Notes: generated by a model from the letters alone, not told the origin. A DNA stretch of 64,000 bases from Micrococcus terreus (GCF_900116905.1 NZ_FPCG01000010.1:80870-144869); one strand, 5' to 3'. Positions 8,216-17,958 are shown, counted from the stretch's first letter. Program-made: numbers and translations.

Positions 8216-9124
8216 TCAGGGGTGGTCGGCGAGGACGTCCAGCAGCTCGCGGGCCACGGACTCCTTGAGCGCTCCGCGCTGGAGGGCGCGGAGCGTGGTG
8301 ACCCGCGCCATCTGCTGGTAGGCGAGGCGGACGTCGTCGGGAAGGCCGTCCTGCACCAGTTCGGAGAGCACGTCCAGGTGACGACGCACCGTGCCCACAT
8401 CACCCCGAGCCACCGGTCCGGTCAGGGCCGAATCGCCGTCGGCCAGTGAGTTCTCCAGGGCGGCGTGCATCAGCGGGGAGAGCATGCGGTCGGGCTGTTC
8501 CACGCCGATCGACTCCAGCAGCTGGCGGGACTGCGCTGTCAGGGTGACCAGGTGGTTCGAGGCGTGCGCCAGGGCGGCGTGATAGGTCCCGCGGTCGGCC
8601 TCGGCGATGACCACGGGCTCCCCGCCCATCTCCACCACCAGCGCCTGTGCCACCGGCAGCACGATCCCGTCCGCGCTCACCCCGAACATGCAGTCCTTGA
8701 GCCGGGCCAGATCCAGACTCAGTCCGGTGAACGTCATGGCGGGGTGGATGGCCAACGGGATGGCCCCGGAGGCGCGCGCAAGATCCAGCACGGAGGTGCC
8801 GTAGCGGCCGGAGGTGTGCACCAGCAGATGCCCGGCCTGCAGGTGACCGGCGGTGGCCAGACCGGAGACGAGATCGGGCAGGACGTCGTCCGGGACGGCC
8901 AGCAGCACCAGTTCGGAGCGGCGCAGGATCTCGGGGATCTCCAGGATCGGCACGTCCGGCAGCAGGGCCTCGGCGCGGGTGCGGGAGGCCTCCGAGACGG
9001 CGTGGACACCCGTCACCACGTGGCCGGCGTTGCGCAGGGCGGCGCCCAGCACGGCACCGACCTTGCCGACGCCGATCACGCCGACGCCGAGACGGCCAGG
9101 GCGCTGGTCCGGGGTGGAGGTCAT
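8216..9124 (-). CDS. Rossmann-like and DUF2520 domain-containing oxidoreductase
   Basis: 302 residues. The N-terminal Rossmann fold has GVIGVGKVGAVLG near residue 16; the C-terminal DUF2520 domain includes IHPAMTF and a conserved HAALAHASNHLV segment. The family resembles ketopantoate reductase and 6-phosphogluconate dehydrogenases and is usually encoded next to panC in actinobacteria, so a link to pantothenate synthesis is plausible but unproven. Here 3 kb separate it from panC. The ATG at 9124 overlaps the stop of the PH-domain gene (ATGA); a longer open frame upstream is spurious. Confidence 0.88.
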   Translation of the reverse strand: MTSTPDQRPGRLGVGVIGVGKVGAVLGAALRNAGHVVTGVHAVSEASRTRAEALLPDVPILEIPEILRRSELVLLAVPDDVLPDLVSGLATAGHLQAGHLLVHTSGRYGTSVLDLARASGAIPLAIHPAMTFTGLSLDLARLKDCMFGVSADGIVLPVAQALVVEMGGEPVVIAEADRGTYHAALAHASNHLVTLTAQSRQLLESIGVEQPDRMLSPLMHAALENSLADGDSALTGPVARGDVGTVRRHLDVLSELVQDGLPDDVRLAYQQMARVTTLRALQRGALKESVARELLDVLADHP

Positions 9125-10908
9125 CGGGCGGGCTCCTGGGGTGGGGACGGGGCTGAATCCACAGCCACGGCGGACGGGCGTTCGTCGGAGAGCTCCTCGA
9201 CCTTCTCCACGGCCTCCACGGTGCGCCGTTCGAACCGGGCCCGCTCCTCCGGGCGCATCCACTGGTTGCGGTCGCTCATCCGGCGCGAGACCGCGGCGAT
9301 GGCCGACTCCTGCTCGAACAGCTCCAGCGCCACCGACACATCCGCGTGCCGCAGGCCGGGCGTGACCGGACCCATGGTGGAGTGCAGGTTGAGGACGGCC
9401 AGACCGAGCCGACGCTCCAAGGGCCCCTGCTCCACGGACAGCGACTGCACACGCTCGTGCGGCATCAGCGTCAGCCGGCGGGTCAGCCTGCCCCCGCGGA
9501 TCAGCATCATGGTCTGCGTGCTGCGCACCGCGTTGCGCCGCCAGGTCAGCGGATCCACCCAGCGGGCGCTGCGCGGGGAATGACGGTAGCCCTGGTCCTC
9601 GCCGGAGCCCACCACGCCCGTGCGGATGATCTGCGCCGCCTCCTCGCCCTCCCGCACGCCGGGATCCGGGGCCACGACGCTCAGCACGCGCAGGACGTCC
9701 TCGAACGGACCCACCGGCAGCACCAGTGACTTCTTGGCGTCCGCGGCCTCGGACAGGCTGCCGTACCCGGCCACGTTCACCACCATCCGGTGCCAGCCGA
9801 ACGGACGCCACAGCAGCGGCTGGTGCACCTTGATCGCCTGGACCCGCCCCGGCGGCACGGTCTGCTGGCTGGTCTCCAGCAGGCCGTAGCGAAGGCGCAG
9901 CCCGTCCGAGGCGGTGGCCACGGTGAAGTTGTACCCGGAGTTGAACTGCGACCACACGGCACCCACCGAGGAGATCGCCACCGGGATCGAGCCCAGCAGC
10001 ACACCGCGCGTGGCCTCCGGCGGCAGCTCCTGCCCGTTGAACCACCAGATCACGCCCAGCACCACGCCCAGGGAGAGCGCCGCGACCACGAGCGTGGTCA
10101 TGCCGGTGCCCAGCAGCACCGAACCGATCAGCCGTCCGGCAGGGACCTGGAGCATCACCTGCTCCGGCGCCTCGGGCAGGCCGGAGCGGCCCTTGCCCAC
10201 CTGCCCGACGACGGCCCCGGCGCCTTCCAGCGCCAGGTCCCGGCCGTCGTCGGGATGGGGGTGTCCGGAAGGATCCGCAGGATCTGACGGGCCCGCGACG
10301 GCGCGGGCCTGGGGATCGGCGGCCACGTCAGGGTCCACTCCGGACTGGATGCCCGAGGCACGGCCCATGATCTCCCGGCGCAGGGCCTCGGCCTCGTCGC
10401 GCTTGATGAACTCCAGTGCCATGGCCGAGGAGCCGCCGTCGGCCGCCTCGAACTTCAGCTCCGCCAGGCCCACGATCCTCGCGAGCAGTGGTTGGCGCAG
10501 GTCCACCGCCTGCACGCGGTCCAGCCGGACCTCGCGGCGCTGGCGGAAGATGATGCCGGTGTGCAGCTGGACGGTCTCCGGGGTGAGGCGGTAGCGGGTG
10601 AACCGCCAGGAGAGAAAGAAGGCGATGAGAGCGAGCACGAAGATGCCGCCGAAGATCGCCAGGGAGATGCCCAGACCCCGGGCGGCGCGGAACTGTCCCC
10701 CCTCGAACAGCACCTGCACGACGTCTTCACCGGCGGACTGGATGAAGAAGAAGAGCAGACCGGCCAGCACCAACCAGCCGCGCACCAGGGGACTGATGGG
10801 ATGGACCCGGTGCCATGCGCCGTCGGCGGTCTGGGCGGTCTGGACGCCATGCGTCCCGTGGGTGCTCTGCATCGGCCCTGGTCCCGGGGCGGGGTGCGGG
10901 GCGCTCAC
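9121..10908 (-). CDS. Bacterial PH domain (bPH2/DUF304, YdbT-like) membrane protein
   Basis: 595 residues. Two membrane helices near residues 43-60 and 80-105 lead into a first bPH2 domain (FTRYRLTPETVQLHTGIIF). A second helix pair lies around residues 250-300, followed by a second domain (LRYGLLETSQQTVPPGRVQAI), and a third is near the C-terminus (RLTLMPHERVQSLSVEQGPL). This three-domain plan is that of B. subtilis YdbT. GTG start overlapping the stop of the smaller PH gene (GTGA). Both probably form one membrane complex of unknown function. Confidence 0.85.
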   Translation of the reverse strand: MSAPHPAPGPGPMQSTHGTHGVQTAQTADGAWHRVHPISPLVRGWLVLAGLLFFFIQSAGEDVVQVLFEGGQFRAARGLGISLAIFGGIFVLALIAFFLSWRFTRYRLTPETVQLHTGIIFRQRREVRLDRVQAVDLRQPLLARIVGLAELKFEAADGGSSAMALEFIKRDEAEALRREIMGRASGIQSGVDPDVAADPQARAVAGPSDPADPSGHPHPDDGRDLALEGAGAVVGQVGKGRSGLPEAPEQVMLQVPAGRLIGSVLLGTGMTTLVVAALSLGVVLGVIWWFNGQELPPEATRGVLLGSIPVAISSVGAVWSQFNSGYNFTVATASDGLRLRYGLLETSQQTVPPGRVQAIKVHQPLLWRPFGWHRMVVNVAGYGSLSEAADAKKSLVLPVGPFEDVLRVLSVVAPDPGVREGEEAAQIIRTGVVGSGEDQGYRHSPRSARWVDPLTWRRNAVRSTQTMMLIRGGRLTRRLTLMPHERVQSLSVEQGPLERRLGLAVLNLHSTMGPVTPGLRHADVSVALELFEQESAIAAVSRRMSDRNQWMRPEERARFERRTVEAVEKVEELSDERPSAVAVDSAPSPPQEPAR

Positions 10909-11459
10909 AGTCCGGCCAGACGGGTCTGGCCGCGGGCCACCAGCTCCTCCCGGAGGCGGTCGGCCTCCGCGGCGGGGATGCCGGGCAGGGTGGCGTCGGT
11001 GGCGGCAGAGGCGGTCTGGAACTCCAGGGTGCGGATGCCGAAACGGCGCTGGACCGGCCCGTCCTTGACATCCAGGTACTGCAGACGGCCGTACGGCACG
11101 GCCATCACGCGGCGGAACCAGAGCCCGGAGCGCAGCAGGAGGTCGTCCTCACGCTCGGCGTAGCCCAGGGCACGGACGCGGCGCGGGATCAGGGCCAGGT
11201 TGACCAGGAACATCGCCAGCACCACGGCCGGAACGCCCCACGCCAGCCAGGCGGGGTACCCCGACCAGGGACCGAGCAGGTGCAGCACGAGCGGCACGGA
11301 GAACAGGGCGGTCCAGATGACCGTGTTGATGATGGCGCTGATGAAGCGTGCGGGAATCAGCTTCGGGGAGACCGGAGTCCACTGCACCCCGTGCAGCTCG
11401 ATCCCCTGCCCTGCCGCATCAGCTTCGCGTGCGTCTGGTGTGCGGTCCATAGTGCTCAT
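10905..11459 (-). CDS. Bacterial PH domain membrane protein (YdbS-like)
   Basis: 184 residues: a polar N-terminus, two membrane helices (about 38-60 and 68-88), then one bPH2 domain with VMAVPYGRLQYLDVKDGPVQRRFG, the characteristic amphipathic turn. It pairs with the larger PH protein downstream like YdbS with YdbT. Its start lies 41 bases inside the end of the DUF3180 gene, so the two are translationally linked. Confidence 0.85.
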   Translation of the reverse strand: MSTMDRTPDAREADAAGQGIELHGVQWTPVSPKLIPARFISAIINTVIWTALFSVPLVLHLLGPWSGYPAWLAWGVPAVVLAMFLVNLALIPRRVRALGYAEREDDLLLRSGLWFRRVMAVPYGRLQYLDVKDGPVQRRFGIRTLEFQTASAATDATLPGIPAAEADRLREELVARGQTRLAGL

Positions 11460-11991
11460 GTCCGTGGTCCCCTTCCCGTCCGTAGGCCGGCCCCTGGTCG
11501 GTGCGCGGCATGCCCTGGCGCGGCGTCCCGTTCACACCGTTGCCTCCCCCGGTCCCGTCCTCCGGGGGGATGCGGCAGAACTGCTCCACCACGTATCCCA
11601 GGATGACCAGCACGAGTCCGGCGATCACCATGACCCAGGCGTCGTTCGTGGTGCGGCTGCCCGGCCCGGTGGCGCCCAGCAGATGCACCAGCACTCCGGC
11701 GTGCCACCCGGCGATCAGTGATCCAGCGTAGGCCCCGGCCTGAGCCAGGACCAAAGTGCGTGCGGCCGCCAGCGGGTCCATCCGTGCCCCCGCCGGGCGA
11801 TCCTGGTCACGGCGGACTCGCAGGCCCAGCACCAGCACGATCAGCCCCACCGCGGCCAGGGTGATGACCGAGGGCAGGCCCAGCACGGGGGCGCTCAGTC
11901 CGGCACCGGCGGTGATCAGGGTGGCGCACCAGCCCAGCACTCCGGCCGCGCCCAGGATGATCAGCAGCCACAGGGGGCGAATGGTGTTCAT
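11419..11991 (-). CDS. DUF3180 membrane protein
   Basis: 190 residues with four predicted membrane helices (about 7-28, 38-56, 78-100 and 118-140) and a soluble Gly/His/Arg-rich tail. The N-terminal RPLWLLIILGAAGVLGW is typical of DUF3180, which in actinobacteria regularly follows folK. Function unknown. The ATG at 11991 overlaps the folK stop by ATGA. Confidence 0.85.
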   Translation of the reverse strand: MNTIRPLWLLIILGAAGVLGWCATLITAGAGLSAPVLGLPSVITLAAVGLIVLVLGLRVRRDQDRPAGARMDPLAAARTLVLAQAGAYAGSLIAGWHAGVLVHLLGATGPGSRTTNDAWVMVIAGLVLVILGYVVEQFCRIPPEDGTGGGNGVNGTPRQGMPRTDQGPAYGREGDHGHEHYGPHTRRTRS

Positions 11992-12518
11992 CGGCTCTCC
12001 TCCCGGCGCACGGTGCCCGCGTCCGCCGCCTGGTCAGCCAGCTCGGCCACACGTGCTCCCTCCAGCATGGCCTCGGGGTCCAGCCAGGACCAGGGCGCGA
12101 GCACGAACGCCCGTTCACGGGCGCGGGGATGAGGCAGGGTCAGCTCCGGGTGCTCGCTGCGCAGCTGCCCGTAGGCGATCACGTCCACGTCCAGGGTCCG
12201 CGGCCCCCACCGCACGTCCCGGGTCCGGTGGTGGGCCTGCTCCACCGCCTGGCAGGCGGCCAGCAGGGCGCGAGGTGAGAGGGTGGTGGACACGGTGAGC
12301 ACCTGGTTGAGGTAGTCCGGCTGACCGGCAGGCCCCCCGACGGCGGCCGTCACCGCACGCGGTGAGGTTCCGGTCAGCGTGATCCCGGGAGTGTCCGCCA
12401 GGTCCTGGACGGCCTGACTGAGCGTGGCGGCGGGATCTCCGAGGTTCGCACCCAGGGCGAGCACGGCGTGGACTGGCTGATCAGGCGCTTGGCCCAGCGC
12501 GTCGGCGGTGCCGCTCAA
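11988..12518 (-). CDS. folK: 2-amino-4-hydroxy-6-hydroxymethyldihydropteridine diphosphokinase
   Basis: Transfers pyrophosphate from ATP to hydroxymethyl-dihydropterin, giving the activated substrate for FolP. Visible motifs are ALGANLGDP, the catalytic RWGPRTLDVDV and PHPRARERAFVL. 176 residues, normal length. The likely start is TTG at 12518, overlapping the folB stop (TTGA); there is no in-frame ATG or GTG nearby that keeps the first strand. Part of the folE-folP-folB-folK run. Confidence 0.95.
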   Translation of the reverse strand: MSGTADALGQAPDQPVHAVLALGANLGDPAATLSQAVQDLADTPGITLTGTSPRAVTAAVGGPAGQPDYLNQVLTVSTTLSPRALLAACQAVEQAHHRTRDVRWGPRTLDVDVIAYGQLRSEHPELTLPHPRARERAFVLAPWSWLDPEAMLEGARVAELADQAADAGTVRREESR

Positions 12519-12898
12519 GTCCGGCTCCGGCGGACCGTCACCGAGACGTCGGCGAAGTCGGCGGGGATCGGCGCCTGGGGCTTGTGCACGGTGACCTCCA
12601 CCGAGGCCGCCACGGGCTGCTCCTGGAGGACGGCGGTGGCGATCCGCAGGGCGACGGTCTCGATCAGGTCGACGGGATCACCGGTGACGATCCGTTCCAC
12701 GGTGGCGGCCACCTCCGCGTAGTTCGCGGTGGAGGCGAGGTCGTCCTGCGACGCGGCCGGGCCGGCGTCAAGGTGGAGCAGGACATCGGTGATGAAGTCC
12801 TGTCCCTCCCGGCGCTCATGCTCGAAGACACCGTGGAATCCGCGCGCACGCAGTCCGCGCAGGGCGATGGTGTCCGGTGCGGCCTCGGTCCCGGTCAT
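12515..12898 (-). CDS. folB: Dihydroneopterin aldolase
   Basis: 127 residues with the family's LRARGFHGVFEHERREGQDF N-terminus, where the Glu helps anchor the pterin, and the KPQAPIPADF segment carrying the catalytic Lys. It cleaves dihydroneopterin to hydroxymethyl-dihydropterin and glycolaldehyde, and usually forms an octamer. ATG start at 12898, two bases after the folP stop; coupled to folK by TTGA. Confidence 0.95.
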   Translation of the reverse strand: MTGTEAAPDTIALRGLRARGFHGVFEHERREGQDFITDVLLHLDAGPAASQDDLASTANYAEVAATVERIVTGDPVDLIETVALRIATAVLQEQPVAASVEVTVHKPQAPIPADFADVSVTVRRSRT

Positions 12899-12900
12899 GC

Positions 12901-13830
12901 TCAGCCCTGCTCCGCCTGGCCGGTCCAGGCGGCTGCGGCGAGCACCGCGTCGATCGAGGCGGGGACATCGTGCACGCGCACCGCCCAGGCACCGTGCGCG
13001 GCGCTCAGGGCCGTGACGGCGGCCGTGGCGTGGTCCCGCTCGGCCGGGGCCGGCTCCTGCCGAGCGCCACCGGGACGCTGAGTGAGCAGCGTGCCCAGGA
13101 ACCGCTTGCGGGAGGCCCCGACCAGCACCGGGTGGCCCAGCTGCTGGATCTGCTCGAGCCCGCGCAGCAGCTCCCAGTTCTGCTCGCCGGTCTTGGCGAA
13201 GCCCAGTCCCGGGTCGAGGATGATCTGCTCGGGCTTCACCCCGGCGGCCAGGAACCGGTCTCGGACCTCGGTGAGCTCCGCGATCACGTCCTGCACCACG
13301 TCGTCGTAGTCGGTCAGGGAGTCCATGGTGCGGGAGTCGCCCCGGTTGTGCATCAGGATGTAGTGCGCCCCGGTGCGGGCGATCAGCTCTGGCATGGCCT
13401 CCTCGTGCTGCAACCCGGAGACGTCGTTGATGATCACCTCGCCGAGCTTCAGGGCGGCCTCAGCGGTGTCCGTGTGACGGCTGTCCAGGGAGACCACGGC
13501 GCCCGCCGTGACCAGGGCCTCGACCACGGGCAGTACTCGAGCCTGCTCGGTGGCGGAGGCGATCGGCTCAGACCCGGGGCGGGTGGACTCTCCGCCCACG
13601 TCGATGAGGTCCGCGCCGGAGTGGTGCAGGGCCAGGCCGTGCTGGATAGCGGCCTCCTGGTCCAGGTACGCCCCGCCGTCGGAGAAGGAGTCCTCGGTGA
13701 CGTTGAGGATGCCCATCACCAGGGTGCGGTCGGTGGGGAGGTCGGCCAGGGTGCGGCACCTGACCTTGCGCACCACGGTCATCGCTCCGGTGGCCGGGCC
13801 GGTGCCCGGTCCTGCTGCCATCGAGTCCAT
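12901..13830 (-). CDS. folP: Dihydropteroate synthase
   Basis: Condenses hydroxymethyl-dihydropterin diphosphate with p-aminobenzoate; the target of sulfonamides. 309 residues with the first signature LVMGILNVTEDSFSDGG, the second IDVGGESTRPG, and the phosphate-binding VGASRKRFL near the C-terminus. The start could be M1 or M4, or the M near residue 17; AAAGGAGA upstream of the first supports 13830. It lies 22 nt after the folE stop. Confidence 0.95.
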   Translation of the reverse strand: MDSMAAGPGTGPATGAMTVVRKVRCRTLADLPTDRTLVMGILNVTEDSFSDGGAYLDQEAAIQHGLALHHSGADLIDVGGESTRPGSEPIASATEQARVLPVVEALVTAGAVVSLDSRHTDTAEAALKLGEVIINDVSGLQHEEAMPELIARTGAHYILMHNRGDSRTMDSLTDYDDVVQDVIAELTEVRDRFLAAGVKPEQIILDPGLGFAKTGEQNWELLRGLEQIQQLGHPVLVGASRKRFLGTLLTQRPGGARQEPAPAERDHATAAVTALSAAHGAWAVRVHDVPASIDAVLAAAAWTGQAEQG

Positions 13831-13852
13831 GAGGTCTCCTTTCGAGAGGCGG

Positions 13853-14467
13853 TCAGCCGTTGAGGATCAGGCTCATCGCCTCGGCACGGGTGGTGGCGTC
13901 CCGCAGCTGGCCACGAACGGCGGAGGTGACGGTCTGAGCGCCGGGCTTGCGCACGCCTCGCATGGACATGCACATGTGCTCGGCCTGGATGACCACGATC
14001 GCCCCCTGGGGGTGCAGGTGGCTCATCAGCGCCTCGACGATCTCCGTGGTCAGCCGTTCCTGGACCTGCGGACGCCGGGCGTAGATCTCCACGAGCCGGG
14101 CCAGTTTGCTCAGCCCGGTCACGTGGCCCTGCTTGGAGGGGATGTAGCCGATGTGCGCCCGCCCGTGGAAGGGCACCAGGTGGTGCTCACAGGTGGAGTA
14201 GAAGGGGATGTCCTTCACCAGGACCAGCTCCTCATGGGAGAGGTCGAAGGTGGTGCCCAGGACCTCAGACGGGTCCCGGTGCAGCCCGGAGAAGAACTCG
14301 GCGTAGGCCCGGGCCACCCGCGCGGGGGTGTCCCGCAGGCCCTCACGGTCCGGGTCCTCGCCGACGGCCTCGAGGATCTCGCGGACGGCAGCCTCGATCC
14401 GGGGCAGGTCGACCGGGTTCGGCGTGCTCTGGGCCGACTCGGCCTGCTCAGGTGTCTCAGCGCTCAT
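13853..14467 (-). CDS. folE: GTP cyclohydrolase I
   Basis: First step of folate synthesis: GTP to dihydroneopterin triphosphate. 204 residues. The zinc ligands are in [14 protein letters not shown] and [10 protein letters not shown]. The 30-residue acidic N-terminus is variable in the family. Located between ftsH and folP as in many Micrococcales, so the folate genes form one operon led by or following ftsH; the 32-nt ftsH-folE gap has no obvious terminator. Confidence 0.96.
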   Translation of the reverse strand: MSAETPEQAESAQSTPNPVDLPRIEAAVREILEAVGEDPDREGLRDTPARVARAYAEFFSGLHRDPSEVLGTTFDLSHEELVLVKDIPFYSTCEHHLVPFHGRAHIGYIPSKQGHVTGLSKLARLVEIYARRPQVQERLTTEIVEALMSHLHPQGAIVVIQAEHMCMSMRGVRKPGAQTVTSAVRGQLRDATTRAEAMSLILNG

Positions 14468-14499
14468 CTGCTGCCTCTCGCCTTCTGCGTCTCATGCCC

Positions 14500-16590
14500 T
14501 CAGGGCAGGGTGGGGCCGGTGGACGGTCCACCCGGGGCGCCGCCGTCGCCGTCTCCGGGAAGCTGACCGCCCGGGGTGGGATCCACGGTGGGACCCAGGG
14601 AATCCGAGGTGGACTCCGGGTCTACCGGGGTCTCTGAGCCGCCTTCACCGGACTGTCCGTCCGCCAGCTGGGCGCGGCGTTCGGACGGGGAGAGCACCGG
14701 GGGGATGTCCGAGACCGGACGGTCCTCGGCGCTCAGCCATACCGGGCGGGGCTCGCGGCGGCGCACCTCGGCGAAGATCTCCGCGATCTGCTCCTGGTTC
14801 AGGGTCTCCTTCTCCAGCAGCTCATAGGCCAGACGGTCCAGGATGTCCCGGTTCTCATTGAGGATCCAGTAGGCCTCGGCATGGGCGTTGTCCAGCAGGA
14901 TCCGGACCTCTTCGTCCACCAGGGCGGCGACCTGCTCGGAGTACTCCCGGCTGGAGCCCATGTCCCGTCCGACGAACGGCTCGGACCCGCCGGAGCCGAG
15001 CTTCACCGCACCGACCCGGTTGCTCATGCCGTACTCGGTCACCATCTTGTGTGCGGTGTCCGTGGCCTTGGAGATGTCATTGGAGGCGCCGGTGGAGGGG
15101 TCGTGGAAGATGATCTCCTCGGCCACGCGCCCGCCCATGGCATAGGCCAGCTGGTCCAGCAGCTCATTGCGGGTCACCGAGTACTTGTCGTCCTCCGGGA
15201 CCACCATGGTGTATCCCAGGGCCCGGCCGCGCGGCAGGATGGTGATCTTGGTGACCGGAGCCGAGTTGCGCAGGCCAGCGGCCACCAGGGCGTGACCGCC
15301 CTCGTGGTAGGCGGTGACCTTGCGCTCGTGCTCCTTCATCAGGCGCGTGCGCTTCTGCGGCCCGGCCATCACGCGGTCCACGGCCTCGTCCAGAGCGCGG
15401 TCGTCGATCAGCTGCGCGTTGGAGCGGGCGGTGAGCAGGGCGGCCTCGTTGAGGACGTTGGCCAGGTCCGCGCCGGTGAACCCGGGGGTGCGCTTGGCCA
15501 GGGAGCGCAGGTCGATGCCGGGCACCATGGGCTTGCCCTGGGCGTGGACCTCGAGGATCTTGGCGCGCCCGTTCAGGTCCGGGGCCTCCACGGGGATCTG
15601 CCGGTCGAAGCGTCCTGGACGCAGCAGAGCCGGGTCCAGCACGTCCGGGCGGTTGGTGGCCGCGATCAGGATGACGTTGGTGGTGGAGTCGAAGCCGTCC
15701 ATCTCCACCAGCATCTGGTTCAGGGTCTGTTCGCGCTCGTCGTTGCCGCCGCCGATGCCGGCACCGCGGTGACGTCCCACGGCGTCGATCTCGTCCACGA
15801 AGATGATGGCCGGGGCGTTGGTCTTGGCCTGCTCGAACAGGTCACGCACACGAGAGGCGCCCACACCCACGAACATCTCCACGAAGTCCGAACCGGAGAT
15901 GGAGTAGAAGGGCACGCCGGCCTCACCGGCCACGGCCTTGGCCAGCAGGGTCTTGCCGGTGCCGGGAGGGCCGTACAGCAGCACGCCCTTGGGGATCTTG
16001 GCGCCCACCGCCTGGAACTTGGCCGGCTCGGCGAGGAACTCCTTGATCTCATGCAGCTCCTCCACCGCCTCTTCGGCGCCGGCCACATCCGCGAAGGTCA
16101 CCTGGGGCATGTCCTTGGTGATCAGCTTGGCCCGGGACTTGCCGAACTGCATGACCTTGCCGCCGCCGCCCTGCATGCGCGAGAGCAGGAACCAGAAGAG
16201 CAGGGCGATCAGGATGAACGGGATCATGAAGCCGAGCATGGAGAGCAGCCAGTTGCTCTGCACCGGCTGGTCCGTGAAGCCGTCCAGGGAGGAGGAGTTG
16301 ACCTCCTGCACCACGTCCTCGGCGCGCGCCTCGGAGAAGTAGAAGTAGACGTTCTTGCCCAGGTCCCGGCCGTCCAGCTCCAGGTCCTCCCGCAGGGTGA
16401 GGTCCACCCGCTGCTCGCCGTCCTCGATCTTGGCCTGGGACGCCTTGTCGTCCTTGAGCAGTTGGATGCCCACGTTGGTGTCCACGCGGGCGTTGCTGCC
16501 CTGGGTCAAGGCGGGCACGATCAGCAGGAGCAGCAGGGAGGCGAGCACGATCCAGATGATCGGTCCCTTGAAGATCTTCTTGGCGTCCAA
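14500..16590 (-). CDS. ftsH: ATP-dependent zinc metalloprotease FtsH
   Basis: Membrane-bound AAA+ protease that degrades misfolded or regulatory membrane proteins. Order: first membrane helix ([18 protein letters not shown]), an extracytoplasmic stretch, second helix (about residues 112-134), Walker A GPPGTGKT, Walker B IIFVDEID, second region of homology ([19 protein letters not shown]), and protease motif HEGGH with a downstream Asp ligand. The tail of nearly 90 residues is Pro/Gly/Ser-rich. I prefer the TTG at 16590: AGGAG (16596-16600) lies 5 nt upstream and the product begins [10 protein letters not shown] like relatives. An ATG at 16605 is in frame, but the ribosome site would then be inside the gene. 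Confidence 0.95.
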   Translation of the reverse strand: MDAKKIFKGPIIWIVLASLLLLLIVPALTQGSNARVDTNVGIQLLKDDKASQAKIEDGEQRVDLTLREDLELDGRDLGKNVYFYFSEARAEDVVQEVNSSSLDGFTDQPVQSNWLLSMLGFMIPFILIALLFWFLLSRMQGGGGKVMQFGKSRAKLITKDMPQVTFADVAGAEEAVEELHEIKEFLAEPAKFQAVGAKIPKGVLLYGPPGTGKTLLAKAVAGEAGVPFYSISGSDFVEMFVGVGASRVRDLFEQAKTNAPAIIFVDEIDAVGRHRGAGIGGGNDEREQTLNQMLVEMDGFDSTTNVILIAATNRPDVLDPALLRPGRFDRQIPVEAPDLNGRAKILEVHAQGKPMVPGIDLRSLAKRTPGFTGADLANVLNEAALLTARSNAQLIDDRALDEAVDRVMAGPQKRTRLMKEHERKVTAYHEGGHALVAAGLRNSAPVTKITILPRGRALGYTMVVPEDDKYSVTRNELLDQLAYAMGGRVAEEIIFHDPSTGASNDISKATDTAHKMVTEYGMSNRVGAVKLGSGGSEPFVGRDMGSSREYSEQVAALVDEEVRILLDNAHAEAYWILNENRDILDRLAYELLEKETLNQEQIAEIFAEVRRREPRPVWLSAEDRPVSDIPPVLSPSERRAQLADGQSGEGGSETPVDPESTSDSLGPTVDPTPGGQLPGDGDGGAPGGPSTGPTLP

Positions 16591-16595
16591 CAGCT

Positions 16596-16600
16596 CTCCT
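16596..16600 (-). promoter_or_regulatory. Ribosome binding site that sets the ftsH start
   Basis: AGGAG on the minus strand, 5 nt before the TTG at 16590 and inside the reading frame opened by the ATG at 16605. This favours initiation at the TTG. Confidence 0.6.
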
Positions 16601-16763
16601 GACATCACGACAGCGGCCCGCCCAGCCACCGAGGATCAGGGGGCGCAGGGCACAGCGGTACGCGTCCACGGTACCGGCCCGGCCTGAGAACTCGGCCACC
16701 CGTTCGCGACCGGTGGACAACGACCCCCAGATCCGCGGCGCCTGACCCGGATTGTTGCCAAGC

Positions 16764-16810
16764 TGTCGCCGTCCAGCCACTCAGACTCGATTCGGCGACA
16801 GGACCGCATC
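16764..16810. repeat. Palindromic repeat A (left flank of the first DUF559 gene)
   Basis: TGTCGCC (16764-16770) and GGCGACA (16794-16800) form a stem, followed by GGACCGCATC (16801-16810). The last 17 bases are identical to 18000-18016 in repeat B, on the other side of the gene, and differ at one base from 53248-53263 in repeat C. The rest of the gap 16606-16928 holds the ftsH leader and the TGTCCACAGGA palindrome listed separately. Confidence 0.75.
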
Positions 16811-16858
16811 TCTCGGGAGGCATTGCCCCGCATCCGACGCCCCGCCCCAGCCGAACAC

Positions 16859-16888
16859 TGTCCACAGGAGATCTGCATCCTGTGGACA
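16859..16888. promoter_or_regulatory. TCCACA/TGTGGA palindrome upstream of the first DUF559 gene
   Basis: Perfect 11-nt arms TGTCCACAGGA (16859-16869) and TCCTGTGGACA (16878-16888) around an 8-nt loop. The TGTGGA half ends exactly 42 nt before the ATG at 16929. The second DUF559 gene has the same motif at the same distance (46199-46213). It is therefore probably a conserved regulatory or recognition site of these genes. Confidence 0.65.
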
Positions 16889-16928
16889 ACCCACCGAACA
16901 GTGCGCCCAGAGGACTCACACTGATCAG

Positions 16929-17950
16929 ATGGCAGCCCCGGAACCGATCCCCGTATCACTGCACGGGCGGATCTTCACTCGATCGGAGGCCCTGAATGCC
17001 GGCGTACACCCGGAACGACTCCGCCGCCGGGACATCCTGCGCGTCAACCGAGGAAGGTACCGCTGGGTCGGAGATCGGGTAGCCGACCGCGGTCCGCGCC
17101 GCACCCCACCGCAGAGCTGGAGGGCATCGTCCGAGAGATCTCTCCCGCCACGGCCGATCACCGGGCCCGAGCGGTGTTGGACGCCATCCCCGATGCCGCC
17201 CTGTCCCACACCAGCGCCGCTGCCGCACGCGGTTGGTGGCTGCCACAGAGGTTCGTGACGGAGGCTCCGGTCCACATCGCCCGCCCTCCCCATCGGCCAC
17301 CGACCTCGCGCCCGGGCGTCACCACCCATCGGCTGGCCTTGGAGCTGGAGGACATCGCAGTGGTCGACGGACGGAGGGCGACCTCAGTGGAACGGACCTG
17401 GCTGGACTGTGCCCACCTGTTCAGTGTCGACGAGCTCACGATCCTGGGCGACTCCCTCGTCCGGACTCCCTACGCCTGGGTGGAGGAGCGCCGGCCGGCG
17501 GCGTGGACCACTCCCGGACGTCTCGAAGAACAGCTCCAGCGCTCGACCGGCGTCCGCGGGATCACTGTGGCCCGGAAGGCTCTGTCCTTGATCCGGGTGG
17601 GATCGGACTCTCCCAAGGAGACAGAGCTGCGTCTGGCCCTGATCATGGCGGGGCTGCCCGAACCCCAGCTGCAGGTGCAGTGCTGGGATCCGGAATACAG
17701 TGCCCATTTTCCGGCCACCGCCGACCTGGGGTACCCGCAGTGGCGCATCGCCATCCACTACGAAGGACGTCATCACCGGTCCGAGGAACAGCTCCACCGT
17801 GACATCCGCAGGGAGCAGGCGTTCGTCCGGCAGGGGTGGACCAACCTGAGGTTCGATGCCGTGGATGCCGCCCAGGGATTTCGGACGGCCGTGGAGCAGG
17901 TCAGACGAGTGCTGAGTCAGTCGCCCAGCGGGGTTTCAGCGCGTCGCTGA
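16929..17950 (+). pseudogene. Winged-helix (AbiEi-like) plus DUF559 nuclease-domain protein, frameshifted
   Basis: Starts at ATG 16929 with an AbiEi-like winged helix (IFTRSEALNAGVHPERLRRR, then DILRVNRGRYRW). The frame then has to shift by -1 near 17100-17115 to continue in AELEGIVREI and on to a C-terminal DUF559 (Vsr/PD-(D/E)XK-like) domain with ADLGYPQWRIAIHYEG and the closing NLRFDAVDAAQGF. The downstream frame has no start codon before ATG 17174 and opens at a stop at 16922, so the two halves belong to one gene. It is either a pseudogene or a one-base sequencing error at the C run near 17103. CACACT lies 6 nt before the ATG. Flanked by repeats A and B; no AbiEii-type toxin is adjacent. 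Confidence 0.75.
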
Positions 17951-17958
17951 GACTCGAC

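Noticed and set aside
14881..16602. A 573-codon open frame on the plus strand opposite ftsH
   Set aside because: It is the antisense of a fully conserved gene; its translation is Gly/Val/His/Leu-rich low complexity with no motif. Long antisense frames are expected at this GC content.
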